This document shows positions 28,201 through 43,200 of a DNA stretch of 64,000 nucleotides, in pieces. The DNA is from Saturnia japonica. Its lineage: Eukaryota > Arthropoda > Insecta > Lepidoptera > Saturniidae. A model generated the notes under the pieces. That model was not told where the DNA came from and ran no database searches. It worked only from the letters and a program-made list of their open reading frames with translations. How positions within the stretch are numbered: position 1 is the stretch's first letter; each line of letters starts with the position of its first letter. Where the stretch lies: the NCBI GenBank assembly GCA_033032175.1, contig CM065316.1, forward strand, positions 9,952,115 to 10,016,114, written 5' to 3'. Both the position numbers and the translations under genes were made by a program.

Positions 28201-31200
28201 GTACTGGTAAAATACACTACAGCTTCCTAAGATCTGTTTAGACGATAACGGCAGATCTGTATTGTCAACAATTGTAAACCACGATGGAAAAGCTAGCCGT
28301 TAAACAACCGAGACTGGTCAATCTCTCTAGCCCTCTGCTGCTTCAAAACAACGCTAAATCCCATACTTCACGATAGACGGTCGCTTAATTAGAGGAAGTA
28401 CGGTTGGAATGTCTCCGACACCCACCATGCTACCAGGACTTTACTCCAACAGATTACCACTTTTTTCGGAATTTGAATAATTTTTTGCAAGGAAAAAAAT
28501 TCAATGCCGATGATGCTGTTCAAACCGCCTTCAAATATTTTATTGATTCTCAATCCCACAATTATTTCAGCAATGGAATCAATTAACTTCCTACAAAATG
28601 GCGAAAGTGCATAGATAATAACGGTATATACTTCGATTGATTAAATGTATAATTTCATCTTTTTTTTTTTACTTTTTCCATATAAAACGCCAATTTTATA
28701 TCTGTGATAAGGACCTAATATAGTGTCTTAACTTCTAAGGATCACCCACATTACAGATTTTTGTTTTTAAAATATGTAACTTGAAATTGTGATCGGAGAT
28801 AATTGTGACGTTGCTAAGAAACCTTTGATTATTAATATATAATATATTATATTATACACTATTTATGTTAAGTATATAAAAATACAGTAAAATATTAATA
28901 ACGTGGGAAAAATAAAACCAAAATTATCAGAACCCACCGTCTTAAATAATTAAATTTATCTGATATGATCACGTTTATATTTTGCTTCATGTCACTATAC
29001 CTAAGCTGGCATACGATACTGGCATCTTTTAAAGGAATCCCGGGCATATTGAATATTTAATATAAAATGTTAATATAACAAAAATTATTTTAGAGATACA
29101 TTTATCTGTAATATAACTTTAAATGTGTAGGGTAGTCGTAGGTTTTCATACAACTTAATTTTATCTTTACGATGTTCCCTAGAGCGTAAAACCTTAGAAA
29201 CCACAAGTAATTAAAAGCGAAAAATTGCGACGCAACTTTCTACGGCGTCTCTCGTCGACATCTATACCTAAGTATATACACTTATATATTATACAAACAA
29301 GGTTGTCGGAACAAAGCTACTTACTGCCTTTAAAAGAACCGTTATTATTACTTCTTCCAAATATTATATAACAGTCTATTTGACTAAACCTACAACTTCA
29401 CTTTTTATTTCAAAAATCAGTCACGTAACTTCTTCTGGCGTGTAATAGAATGTTCAGTAAAACGAACGCGTGCCAGGAAAATAAATTTCCCGAAAATTAT
29501 CATCACGCTATTTTTTTGTTTAGCGTTTAGCCACAATATATCACCTGATGTTAAATGATGATGTAGTCCAAAATGGTAATACACTAAGCCTCGTGAGGAC
29601 TGACTCTCAAGTACAGCTGTCGAGTTACACCTATACTACACACGGATATAAGACACTATACAATTTCAGAAAATTACCTAAGTATACTTTTTACCTTATC
29701 AAATAAATTGCTGCAATAGCCCGCAACTACATAAGGTACAAAATACACCTGGAATAAATAAATAAGTACTCGTTGTACCTTCGGAACCGTGACGAGGAAT
29801 AAATAGAAATTATTATTTAAACTGACCTGTGTATACGATGGTATAACAATGGAGTTAAACAAAAATGTAAAATACATTTATGCCCGAACATGGAATAAAC
29901 GAAGCGTAAAATTTTTAGGAGAGGTAGGGCGATTGAAATTAATTCTCAAAACACCACCAGTGTTTGAATACGATCCAAATATTATACAAGGCAATGAGTT
30001 CTTTTATTTTAGTATTAAATAATAACGATGGATCTTGTTAAAATGATAAAAACTACTTAACAGTTTTAAGTTTAGGCTTTAAACGAAGGTATTTTCTTCA
30101 ATAGAGAAAATAAAATTATAAATATCTTACACATATACAAATAACTTTTACTTCAAAAATTAATTTATAGTGTTGTTTTAATGTATAAAATCACTCGTGT
30201 ATTTAATTATCTGAAACCTTCTCACGTTTAAACTATCGATGTGAATATGGAGAAAGGTACCGAGAAAAACATAGAATGTAACAATGTATGATGTCATCTG
30301 GATATATTTAAAATTTTAAGTTTTTATGATAATAAAATCCCTTTCATGAAATCCGATGAACGGGTAAAAAGTATAAAAAATTAAGTTAATTTCACTCCGA
30401 CGAAACCACTATGTAAAATGTTTTATCTAAAACAAATATTGTACTAGCGTCTCTAGACAAGATAAACTCAACACCTACAGTTATTATGTAGAAGAAATAT
30501 TAATATATTCCTACAAAATAAAGCATCGGCTTGGAAGCAGACCTGAATCATCCTTATCGATTGCTTCGCTTTTGACATTTCACAATATGGGTCATCCATC
30601 GTCTGCTTTCTTGTTTATTTATACTATTCACAGTAATCTTTTGCTAAAAGATTTTTCCGTGTGCAATCGTCAAAAATTATTATATATACAGATTTTTTTA
30701 TTTAGATGTTTTTACAAGGATATTTCCATAGCTAGCACGTACTGCGATTGAACGCAAGCTGGTTTGGAAGAGCTGAAAACGCGTTTACTCGTTATTATTT
30801 CAGTACTACCATGGCTTTCTGGGGAGCAGCGTGAGTTGTGGCTTTGGTTTAAAAAAATAGAAAACATAAACAACACCGCTCCGCCACTATAAGTACTTCC
30901 TGGTACGTACACTAGATGATTCCTCTGTTATGTGCTGCAAGCAAAATGTCTACGAGACACAAGCTTACGCTCTACAAGATGTGTATCCGACCGATTATGA
31001 CATATAGCTGCGTTGTGTTGGCACATATGCCAAGATATAATTGGGATCGTTTACAAACCATCCAGAATAGGTTTCTTCACCGCCTTACCGGCGCCCCTTG
31101 GTATGTTCGTATGGAAGATCTCCATAGAGATATGGACCTTCCTTTGATACATGCTTATGCCAAACACCTTTCTCGCTCTTATTTCGACACCGCGTCGAAC

Positions 31201-34200
31201 CACGCGAATCCCTTAATCAAAGCGGCAGCTTCATATGTTCCCGACCCCAATGCCTGCCGGAGTAAACGCCGGCCGCGTAATATCTTCACTGACCCGCTCG
31301 ACCAAATCGAAACAGCAAACGCGTTCTACTCCACCGCCTCTCCAAACAGAGCGTGCCACCGCCCACGCCCGCGTAACCACCGTTCTCTCCGCAGAGGATG
31401 GGCGGTCAACTTCGCTCCCGCACATCCGTCACGTCCACCCTCTCTAGCGGCAACCCAAGCCTAGGTCCGTTCCTCGGTGTGAAGCCCTTGGGTCAGGCAG
31501 CCGCCCGCGCGATACAAGTGACACTATACGTGCAACACTTAGCTACCCACATACAACATTACACACGTATGAAACACACACACGTGCTCACCACACAGGT
31601 ACATAGGTTCTGTAAGGGGCCTTTTTTTTACTTTTTTTGCGCTAGTTAGACTAATGCGCTAGTTAGTGTAGAAAAACCATTCCGATTACTAAATACACAT
31701 ACGCATGGTCCACTCCTTCCTCCCAGGAGGAGGGGAACGTGCATATGAGTATATGTTTTTTTTTTTTTTCCTTTATTTTAGGCTTAGTCGCTTGGGCGAC
31801 TATGTTGCCTGTGTAATTTAAACTTCACAAGACAATTTCCAAACAACATAAAACCAATATTAACAATTACTTAACTTAATTTTAAATAGCTCCCTAGCAA
31901 AAAAAGACGAAGGGTCGGCCAAAATGGAATTATATATACCAATGTGGAACGAACCAGAAGCATTAAGTTTAGACCTAGTGGACTCACTACGAACACACTC
32001 CATCAGAATGTGGTGCACATCATCTATGATTCCGCAAGTCGGACACATTGGAGATGGCGTTTTATGCATCATAAATGCGAATTTTTTCGATGGAATGTGT
32101 CCCGAGCGTAATCTCATTCCTGTTACGGCTTCTTGCCGATTAATTGTGATATTTTCTATCCAAGGAGTCTTTAAAGGATGTGGTTGTATCGTTTTGTACC
32201 ATATTCCTTTGGATCTAGAGCGTTCGTCGAAGTATTCTTTCTAGTGAAAATAGCAGTCATTTTTTAACATGTAACATAAATCAAAATGCGTTGGTTATAC
32301 TTTAATTGGAATACCGTCGGAAGATCCTTGCCTGGCTAAGAGGTCAGCTCTTTCATTCCCGGCTATGTTTATATGAGATGGTATCCACTGCATAACAATT
32401 ACTCTGTTATTCTTCTTCAAATCAAGTAATTGTTTTAAGATAGTGTAGGCTAATGGTGTTCCTCGAAAAGTCGAGGTACATCTGGCTACATGCTGAAGAG
32501 CACTTTTCGAGTCAGTTAGTATAACAACTTCTATAGAGTCAGTTGACTGAACAAACGCTAGAGCTTCCGAAATAGCTAATAATTCAGCATGCATAATTGA
32601 AACATTTTCATTAATTTTGAATTTCATAGAAGTTTCGTAATTTGACTCAAAAAATGCGGGACCTATATAATTCCCATCTTTAGATCCGTCTGTGTATATT
32701 TTTGTAAACTTTTGATATTGGCAATTAATATATTGGTCACAAATAGTTTTTATTTGGAGTGAATTATATTGACGTTTTGGTTTCGTGATACCATCTATAT
32801 TTAGCCTAATTGTTAGGTCTATGCTGTCAACCCACGTATGTAAGGAAAACATTTCAAGATTTATGCTAGAGTGTATTGATATATTTTTAAAGCTAATATA
32901 CGCATAGGCCAATAATGGTTTCTTTTTATTACGCCAATAACAGGTTTGAAGAGAAGTGGATAATTCATCTATTAGCTTAACGAGGTTGCTTTTCACAAAT
33001 TATTTAGATTTAAATAAAAAAATTCCGGCTAAATACTTTCTCCTAAGGTGTAATGGATATATGCTCAGTTCACTTTCCATTATGTGGATAGGAGTACTTT
33101 TAACAAAACTCCCAATAATTCTCATAGCCTGATTTTGAATTTTATCAAGTTTATATAGATTAGACTGAGCACTATTATCATAAAGAAAGCTACCAAAATC
33201 AATTCGACTCCGAATGATGTTGATATATAATCTTATTAAATGTTTTGGGTGGACGCCCCAATTAGAACCGGCTAAAACTTTAAAAACATTAAGAAATTTC
33301 GAGGTAACTTCGTCACAAACTTTCGCGGCTGAGTGCCCTAAGCGCTCGCCCCTAAGTCCTGTGAAGCTGTAAAAGCCGCAGCGGCTCTGTTTTTGGATAG
33401 CGTGCGCCACCATATACTATTAGGATACAAAAAAAATCGCGTGTTTTTGTACCGCTACAAAAGTGTAACAAATTACATTTTTTAAATCAGTCACTGAAAA
33501 AAAAATCACTAATACGTTCACTTGTACAGAAAGTTGCATTTACAGTACGTACGTACAGTTACGTTACATTTTTCGGCGGTTCCAAACCGCTTGCAATAGT
33601 TTCAGTACGGGCTAAGCCTTATTGATGTTCTGGCGCTACTGTTCTGGGACTGTGCTCTACATACAACGTATTCGATGCAATGCAATCAGCTTGAATCTGA
33701 ACTGATCGTGGCAGTGACTGAATAAGAGAGAGTCTTGTCTGCACCGAGCTGGGCCTAGGATCCTTCAAATCTCCAGGAGTCCTTTCGAGATTTGGAGGCC
33801 CAGGCCATGACAATTTTGATCAAATCTCTAACAATGTTTAAATAAGTTTTATAATTGTTATGTTTTGAGTTACAGCTAGACGGTCATTTGGCAACTCGGG
33901 TCTCGGGTTGGGGTCTTATTTAGTTTCGCAGGCCTCGTACCTCCGACTTAGTCCTGGTCATTGTTTATTGAAAAACAACTGTTGATACCCACTTCTCTTA
34001 TGTAAAAATGTAATTTACTTTAAATTACGATAAGCAATTTTATTCTTGCTGCAAATCCGTGAATAATTTTTAATATCCAAAAATTTTTCACCGACCAAAA
34101 ATAGTTGACGGTTGATGAATGAGCGCGTCGCCATGAAAAAGAAAGGAGTACAGAGTGTTTCGAGTGATATGAAATGTGTTAATAAAACGTACCATATTTA

Positions 34201-37200
34201 ACTTTCTCGCAATGAGTACAAATATAGTAATATACAATGAAAACATTTCAAACTAAGTTCATACAAATGTTGGCATGTGACAACGACGTTCTTGTGCCTG
34301 GTATAGAATGTTGCCGCCTCGTATGGTCCATTGTTACTCAATAAACTTATTAAACACTAGCTTTTCACGCGGCTGTGCTCACGTAGTCTACAGAACTCCC
34401 TGGATCGGGCACACGCGCGAAGCGTGCAACCCCTGCCCCCGATTATTTTAAAGACAAAGATGCTTATTGTGGGTGATCTTTAGAAGATAGACATATATTC
34501 TTGCTGAATTTTCTCTAGGCCTTTCTAAGATCTACAATTATGTACCTAGTACAATAATTTGCTATATCTCTTATGGTTTACTCAGCGTAATCCATTTAAG
34601 CTCCCAAATTGATTCACGAACTATGATGCTAAACAAAAGATACATCCAAAGGACTTTCAAATTTATTTAAAGGACTAGTTGCACCCCGTGGTTTCACCAG
34701 TGTTAAATTTATTCGACCATCACCAGACAGTTGTTCTCACATCCCATACTTACCTAAAGCTTTCCAGTTTGTTGACGTTCATGGATATTGTTCCACTCCT
34801 GAGCATCGTAGCGTGAAGCTATATAGCTTACCCTTTTCAATAAATAAGCTATATTTAAAATACAACTTTTTTAATAGCCCATGTTATTAATAACAATAAT
34901 AAAAACCGACCTGGTTGAAGTCAGAGTACTAAGCTTAAATTTTTCTTGTAGTGATTCTGAAATTGTAATTTATGTAAATTATTTATTGTTCTAAGATGGC
35001 ATTAAATTATAAAAAGTATTCAAATTAAATATCAAACAATTCTTAATAATATTTCAAAGATATCATTCGTGTGGTGTTCAACTACAGTTCAATAAGCTAC
35101 ATTTTCCAAAGATCCTTCAGGCTCTTATACGATTTATCCTCCCTAATACTTTTTCATCAAATTAGATATCGTAAATTTACTTTTTTGATCCCGACAATGG
35201 AAGCAATTTGGAACATCAACCATTTTCAGGAAAGTCACGTTCCAAAACCCGATGTTCTTAATTATGTTCTCCATATTAAAATGAAGTATTATACTGGGTT
35301 ATTATATTAAGTGCTTTCTATCTTTCAATTTAAATAAAACAAAGTACGTGTGAGATATCTTCGAAATTTTTTATTCGTTTGAAAGGCCCGTCGATGCTAT
35401 TATGTATGGAATATAACATCGTGCAAATGTCCTCAAATCACTCGTGCTGAATGTCGAATGTGGCATGAGCTGTTGGCACGTAACGTGTCCTGTTGAAACC
35501 ACATGTCGTTGGTATCCATATCATTCAATTCAGACCAAAAGAAGTTGGTAATCATCGACCTATAGCGCTCACCGTTGACGGTGATGGCCTGGCCAACGTC
35601 GTTCTCAAAGAAATATGGACCGATGACGCCACCAACACCAACTCAAAATCCACACCAAACAGTGACTTTTTCTGGATGCAATGGACGCTCTTGGATCTCA
35701 TGTGGATTGGTATCATACCAAATTCGACAATTTTGTTTGTTTATGTACCAATTCATCCAGGAATGGACCTCATCGCTGAAAATGATTTTTTGATGAAAAT
35801 TAGGGTCAGTTTCCAACTGCTCCAGGGCCGATTCAGCGAACACACGTCGTTGTCTATGATCGTTTACTTTCAGCTCCTGGGTCAGTTGAATTTTATACGG
35901 GTACAAGTCACGACGCAAAATTCGCCAAGTTGTGGTCTGCGAAAGGCCGAGTTCTTGTAAGCGACGTGAAATCGACTGCCTCGGATTCTCCTGCACACTC
36001 TCACGGACAGCGGCGATGTTTTTGGCAGATCTTGCGTTTCGTCGTCGTACAGGTGTTGGTTCATTGTTTACTAATCAGTGGTCCCAAATTTATCCACCAC
36101 ACTACGAATAATCCTCTCGGTAGGACGATTATGGCAACCGTAAAATGACCGAAGCGCGCGGAACGTTGCCCAAAAATAACACCTATTTTGATAAAATAAT
36201 TTTATTATTTACATTTGTTGTTGAACGCTATATCCTTTATATACTTACTTATCCTTTTTATATACTTTCATAAGCGTTTAGTAAAAAGTTGTTATTTTGA
36301 AATTACAAACAGGAACTTAACTTTTTATTTATTTGTATAAATTTATTATTTAATTTGTGTAAGTATTTAACTTATACTTTTACCGTGGAGCAAGTAACTT
36401 AGTCATAAAATATGTAAGTAACTATGCTGTGTAAATGGATATGAATCACTTTTAACGTAAAATATCAGTGAGTCATTAAAAAAAAAATTTTGCATACTAT
36501 TTTACAACGGCCTTATCGTTGTTTACTTATCAGCTTTCATTGTTTGTTTTTGTATCGTACGTATTTGAAAACAGAACATTAAATTATTTGTTTTCAATGT
36601 TTTTTTTTTCTTTAAAACATTTAAAAATATTATTTTATGTTTAAAAGATTCGATTACTATAATACGATTGATGGTTCACATTTTGTATCAGTATTTATAA
36701 AGAAAATCTTTTCAATGTTAATTTATCCATGCAAAATGACTGCGTACTTCAGAGTAATTTCCAGTATCCTAATTTAATCAGATGTTTCGGAGTTGAGCAA
36801 TATGTGGATGAATCGACGTTTGTGTGGCCATGCGTTGGTACGAATCCTTCACGGTTCCGGGCTCACATGTCACTTTAAGCCAATATGGAAAAACGTTTTT
36901 CATTTGCCTTTTATATTATATATTTGCTGTAAAAGTATATCATTATATTGTATTTATTTTTATTATATGAAATAAAATGGTTGCCAAGTGAGTAATGAAG
37001 ATAAAGATGATATCCGTAATTTTTTTCAATAATATTCAATTTCAATTAACTAACAACACAGAAAATGTCACTTTAGTCACCGTGATAAAATTAAAAAATA
37101 TATATATAGTAGTGCAAGTTCAAAATTGTGATAGTTTTTAATTTTTAAATACGACCTTTACGACTTCGTACTTCGATACAAGTCGTCTTCAAATACGTCT

Positions 37201-40200
37201 TGTTTTATTCATCCATCATACTATTAGTAATTTTAAACGATAAGGTTTCGTATAATGATAACATGTTTTAAATAAATACATGATCATGTAAAATTAAATA
37301 TTATATACATTTTTTTAAGTTTACTCTTTAAGAATCGATATTCATGTATTACATACCGGGAGGTATGTAAATTTTATGAGGAGCGAAATTTATGATGATG
37401 CATTTTTTTGCGCAACGTACAACGTACCGTAAATAAAAGCTTGTAATGATTAAATTCAAACCAGAACTGAGTTGATATTATTTACTACTGTGATTTATTA
37501 TGTATTTAGTAGAAAGTTAGACATTGACAATAACGTTTGTGATGCCATCACATATTCTTAAGGTCCAAGCGCCAATAGTCTAAATCAGATACGGTTCAAC
37601 ATTTGTTTATGAAAGTTGCTGATGCCGTTATTTATGGTTACGCGCTCTTTTAGCCAGGCGGGCATCAGAAAATGAGGATTCAAACTCACGACGATTAACG
37701 CGGTGTCCGGACATGCTACCACTGAGCCCATCATTGCTTGAATAATATATACATTCGCTCGTAAACATAACCCTCCTTTTTTGCAGTCGGGTAAAAATAT
37801 TTAACAAAAAAAACTTATTATTCTCACCACTTTTAGGCAGGCAGTAGAATGACTACAGAATCAACTTACCCATAAATGCATGATTTTTCTGGTTTACATA
37901 AAAAAAAAACACTGAATAGTATAATAATAACACATTTAAAAATTATAGCTTAAACTTTCAAAAATAATAATTATACTAATGTTCTAGAAATACGTCACTA
38001 TGCATTTAAAGGTTAACTTTAAGTGGGCTTTCAATTCACTTACTTTACTCAATTAAGCTACCTTTTACCTTAGTAAAATACCTTAGTTGATACTTATATT
38101 TTCAAAAATTAAAGGTTGGTTTAGTAAATAAAATTACCGCTTAATTAGATTAGCACAATCAATCGCCCAAATATATAATATCCCCAGTAAAGCACAATCG
38201 GCGTGAAGACTTGAATGTTTATTCAAATTGCATAAACAAATCAAATATAGATTCTTAAAGAATTCAAAAGCGTTTCAATTATGAATTTATCTTTTATTCG
38301 CCATCGGAAAAATCATCGTCTAGACAGAGTAAAAATAAATAATTTTAGCTGTAGATGAAAAATAACAATATTAATTGTTTATTTCAATTAAATAATCTCA
38401 GTATACCTATGCTGCATTAGTAATAGGAAAGATTTTAGCAAAAGTTTTTTTAATAGTAGCACGGAAAAGTGACCGCACTGTTCCTGATAGTAAGGTTCTA
38501 GAATTTATAACAAAGTTAATAAAAATTAAATATTTTTTATCTAAATAAACATAAATGTAAAATTAAATTTAAATAATGGATTTTTACACTAAATTATAAT
38601 GACACTGAACAGCTCTTGTTAGCCAATTAATATATCTATCAATACCTATCATTCAACCTCTTATTTCTTGCAATTAGAGCTTTTCTAACTTACAATCATC
38701 CTCCTATTCTTATTTACCCATGCACACAATCACATCTCGCACACACTAATAATGTTTTGCTGTATTTTTTTTTTACGGAGCACGATGGCTTTCATTTTTT
38801 TTTCTTTATTTGTGTTCTATTAGGTTGTAAAAAACCTGTTACTAGTTTGGGTATCTGGGCATGGTACAGCATGTGTATTTGTATTTTCGTTCCTTCTTAA
38901 GAAATAAAATTTATTATTATTATTGTTATTATAGTACAATCTAAAAACAACGGTGAACACCGAGAAAACTTTGTGATCGCGACCGATTCAGATACAGATC
39001 TCCATCATCCCACTTGATTACTGGATTTATATCAACCGTTCCAAAACGTGACACGCCTAAGTAGTCACGTTTCATTCGGACACATTTGTCATGTCTTACC
39101 ACATACCTACCTACCTTTACCAAGCAAGAAATTCAAACACGTCTAGGTTTTCAAGTACTGTAAATATTATGGATAAGTTAAACTGTCCATTCAGTCGGAC
39201 AGAAATGTCATATCCTACCATCCTGCAAGTTTATGTACATAGAATTATATATGTTTATGCAAATGCAATATCCAAATGTAAAACCGTATAAGGTATACTT
39301 TATCCTTACCAAAAACTATTGAAAAATATTCTCTGCTACATTTCAAAATCTTGCTAAGAACCAGATACTCGAGGAGACTATCAATTCTTTTGTATTATCA
39401 TTTCAAAATTTAAAATTGGTAACTTTAGTCTAAGAAAGCTATATTTTTCTAAAAATCACCAGCCAGTTTTACACAACCAACTTCAGGGTACCTAATTGCA
39501 ATAATAACAAATAGTACCTATTAATCACATAGTAATTATGTAATGTTGGTCAAACAGACTTTTCCGTAGATTGTTGGAAAATTCCTTTGTTCATCTTTGT
39601 CGAGTAAACCAGACGTAAAAATAGCAGCTGAAGCACAATTCGTTAGCACAAGGACTTTGTGAGTTCCTCATTAGAGCACGGTTTCAGTTAGCGAATGTCA
39701 CGTCGACGAGTAGTTCTCTATATTTGCAGTGGTAAAATGTAATCCGTTATGTTTGGGTTTATTTACCTGTTTATTAAGTTGAAGTGAAACAAACTATTGT
39801 TATAAATAATAATATAATCGGACAAAGTTCGAATGGCTTTAGGGTTATCTTCCTATTCAGCAGTACATACATTTCTAATTTGTAGATTTCCTAAATCAAT
39901 TAAGCTTGATAATATTTCAAAGAAATTATTCAAATGATTAAGTTCAGGAAGAATGTAAGAAGAAACTTTAGCTAATTTTCTTCGCTGCAAAAAGCGTTAA
40001 AAATATCTTTCAACTAAAATGAATAATGGAAATTTTATTATTATATTATTAGCTGTTCACAATAAACATAACAAAAAGTCTGTGATACTAAATTACGCTG
40101 AGAATAATGTACTAGGATTTATATATTTTATTTATAAAGCGACACATTACGGGTTATAAACTAGATAATATAAATATAAATATTACAATGTTTTCGACTG

Positions 40201-43200
40201 ACCTATAATTCAAATTGTGTATTGACATAATGTTCAGTTGTTATAGTTATATGACAATACATAAAGTTAGTGTTTTATAACTTATAACATGTTAGTTTAA
40301 TTATAATTGAATATACTGGGTGTTTTTTAGAGGTTCACAACTTTGAGTTAGCAACACTGTTTTATTTGACAACTCATTTAACAGCTGATAGTTGGTTTTT
40401 TGTTTAGTTTGGTTTGAAATTTCATTATGGGTAGACTTACACCAGAGCAACAATTGCAAATTGTTGAAATATTTTTACAAAATAATGGTTCTATTCGTCA
40501 AAGTTATCGTGCACTTCGCCCATTTTATGGCGTACATAATCGTCCTTCAGAACGACTAATTCGAATAACAACGGATCGTTTTCGGACCGTTTACTCTTAA
40601 TGATAATGTGCATCCCATGAGACGCCGAACAGTGCGCACTGAAGAAGCTGTAGCCGTTGTACAGGAAAGCACTTAAGAAGATCCAAATCAATCAATTAGT
40701 CGCTGTTCTCAGCAGCTGGGGTTGTGTCCTTCCACTTTGTGGAAGATCTAAGGATCTTGGCTTAAAAGCTTTCAAGATTCATCTTGTGCAGGAATTAAAG
40801 TCAAACGACCATCGTATGCGTCGCCAATTCGGCGAATGGGCTGAAGCACAAATTGATATTGATATTGAATTTCCATTCAAAATTTAGTTTTCCGATGAAG
40901 CACATTTTGGTTGAATGGGTACGTACATAAGCAGAATTGTTGTATTTGGAGTAAGGATAAGTCACAAGCTTTTGTCGAAACACCATAACACCCACAGAAA
41001 GTTACTGTTTGGTGCGCTTTATGGGTTGGCGGAGTCATATGTCTTAAAAAACAATGATGGTCAGAATGTTACTGTCAATGGTGAACAGTATAGGGACATG
41101 ATTAGAAATTGTTTCGTACCTCAAATAGTTGGCATCAATCTAGCTGACATGTGGTTCCAACAGGATGAAGCCGCATGCCATACTGCGCGCGCTACTATTT
41201 ATTTACTCAAATAAACCTTTGATGAAAGAATAATTTCACGTAATGGTCCAATTAATTAGTCACCAAGGTCGTGTGATTTAACTCCATTGCATTATTTTCT
41301 TTGGTCGTAAAACGTCGATAAACCAGAGACAACTGAACACCTGGAAATCAAAATTCGAAAAGTTATTGGCGAAATACGGTCGCAAATGCAGCGAAAAGTT
41401 TGTGAAAATTGGTGTTCGAGATTGCGCGTTGTACACGCCAGCCGTGACAGCCACATGGCTGAAATCATATTTAAACATTAATGTCATAAAATTTTCTATT
41501 CAATAAAGCCCGTTTCATTGATATTAAAAATATATTCCTTTGTTTTATTATGATTTGAACTTATGTAACTCTAAAGAAACACCCCTTACAATTTCTGTAT
41601 ATAATATTAAAATATCGGCCTGTAATATTTAATTGCCTATCAGAATCGATTTAGATTTAAATTAATAATGTACATAGAATCCATTGTATTATGAGCGACA
41701 CATGCTGGCTATTGGATTGTTTAAAGAGACGTGGTTTAAAAAAAAGGGATATGAAATAACCTTGTACTCTGACTACGGATATTGAAGTTTACCCTGCTCA
41801 GAAATTGTACAATGAATGGATTATTTTATGTAGGTAAATTAATTCACTTGCTTGCCTTCTACTAGTAACTAGACAGAGAGGAGATTTTAAAGTACTTGGA
41901 ACGTTCAATACTATTAGGCAGTGCCTGCTGTATTCATCCTATGTCTAAGGCAAAGTGACTTCAGGCAGCGTGTCTGTTGCCGTTCAATGTTTTTTTGATT
42001 GATAGTTATTTAAAACGCGACATGATTTTTTTATGTATATAATATTTGAGACTAAGTAGATAGTTTATAACTCAGAACGCTCACCATAATATTATTTGAA
42101 CATTCATTCAAGTGAAAATGATAAATTAAATTTTACCGCCAACCTGAAATAATTCGTTTATTTTATTCACATGGATATAATATTATAAGCCGTCAACTGA
42201 ATGCTGTGTTAAATTTGCCTATATTATTACATGATTGAGTGCTTGCGAAAAGAAAACATACATTTCATAAACCTTTTTTCTCTTTTTCACACGTAATGAT
42301 ACTTTGCAGACCATCGTTCTTCCTAAAACAGGGTCACAGTCGGTAATCGATTCTTATATACATAAAGATTTATTTACCTTTGTATACACTCGCGAAAGAT
42401 GCATTCTTTCCAGATATTATACTAAAAATAATGTCTACCGATATTATATCAAGACGAAGTATTAATAAAGAAAAACAAAATACCCGACTCCAAATCATTA
42501 AAACTTTTTTATTGGTTATGTATTTATATTAATGAACGAGTTTTTTGTTGTTGTCGGTATTCGTAAGTGAAGAACTTTTTTATCCTTTTTTGATTCGTAT
42601 ACGTCATAGGTTAAATAATATGTAATAAGTAGTCTATCTATATCACTCCCACAATTAAGATTTACAATGCCCCAATAAAATGTTAAAATCCATCACGCCA
42701 GTTGACTGCGGATTTGTACCACAGAAATATTCATACATTCATAAGAACATACATACATACAACACACAGTCGAAAACATTGCCATCGTCCTGGACAGTCG
42801 GGTAACAATTCATGTTTCATAAATATAAGAAATCCAGTGACAAGTGTACATTAGGTCATTCCGGTCCGTTTATAACTGATGTAGTTGATGTAGGTGTGAC
42901 ATACAAAAAAAAAATTGGATGTACTTCTAAAGGTCTTGGAATAAAATAACTCCTGACTATTTTACAATAGACAGCAGTGGAAAAGTACAGCGAAAATAGT
43001 ATACTTCTTACTTGTTTTTCGTCCCAGCTTGACATAATATTTGCACAACACCTGATAGAAATAACGGTGCATTAAAAAAAAATTATGAGACTGATTAAAA
43101 ATAGTCTTTGTCGTGATGCCAGCCTATTCAAATTCTGCTAATGAAAAGGACAGCTGTTCTGAATTAGAAAAGTGTCAAAGGGCGAACCTACAGTAGTATT

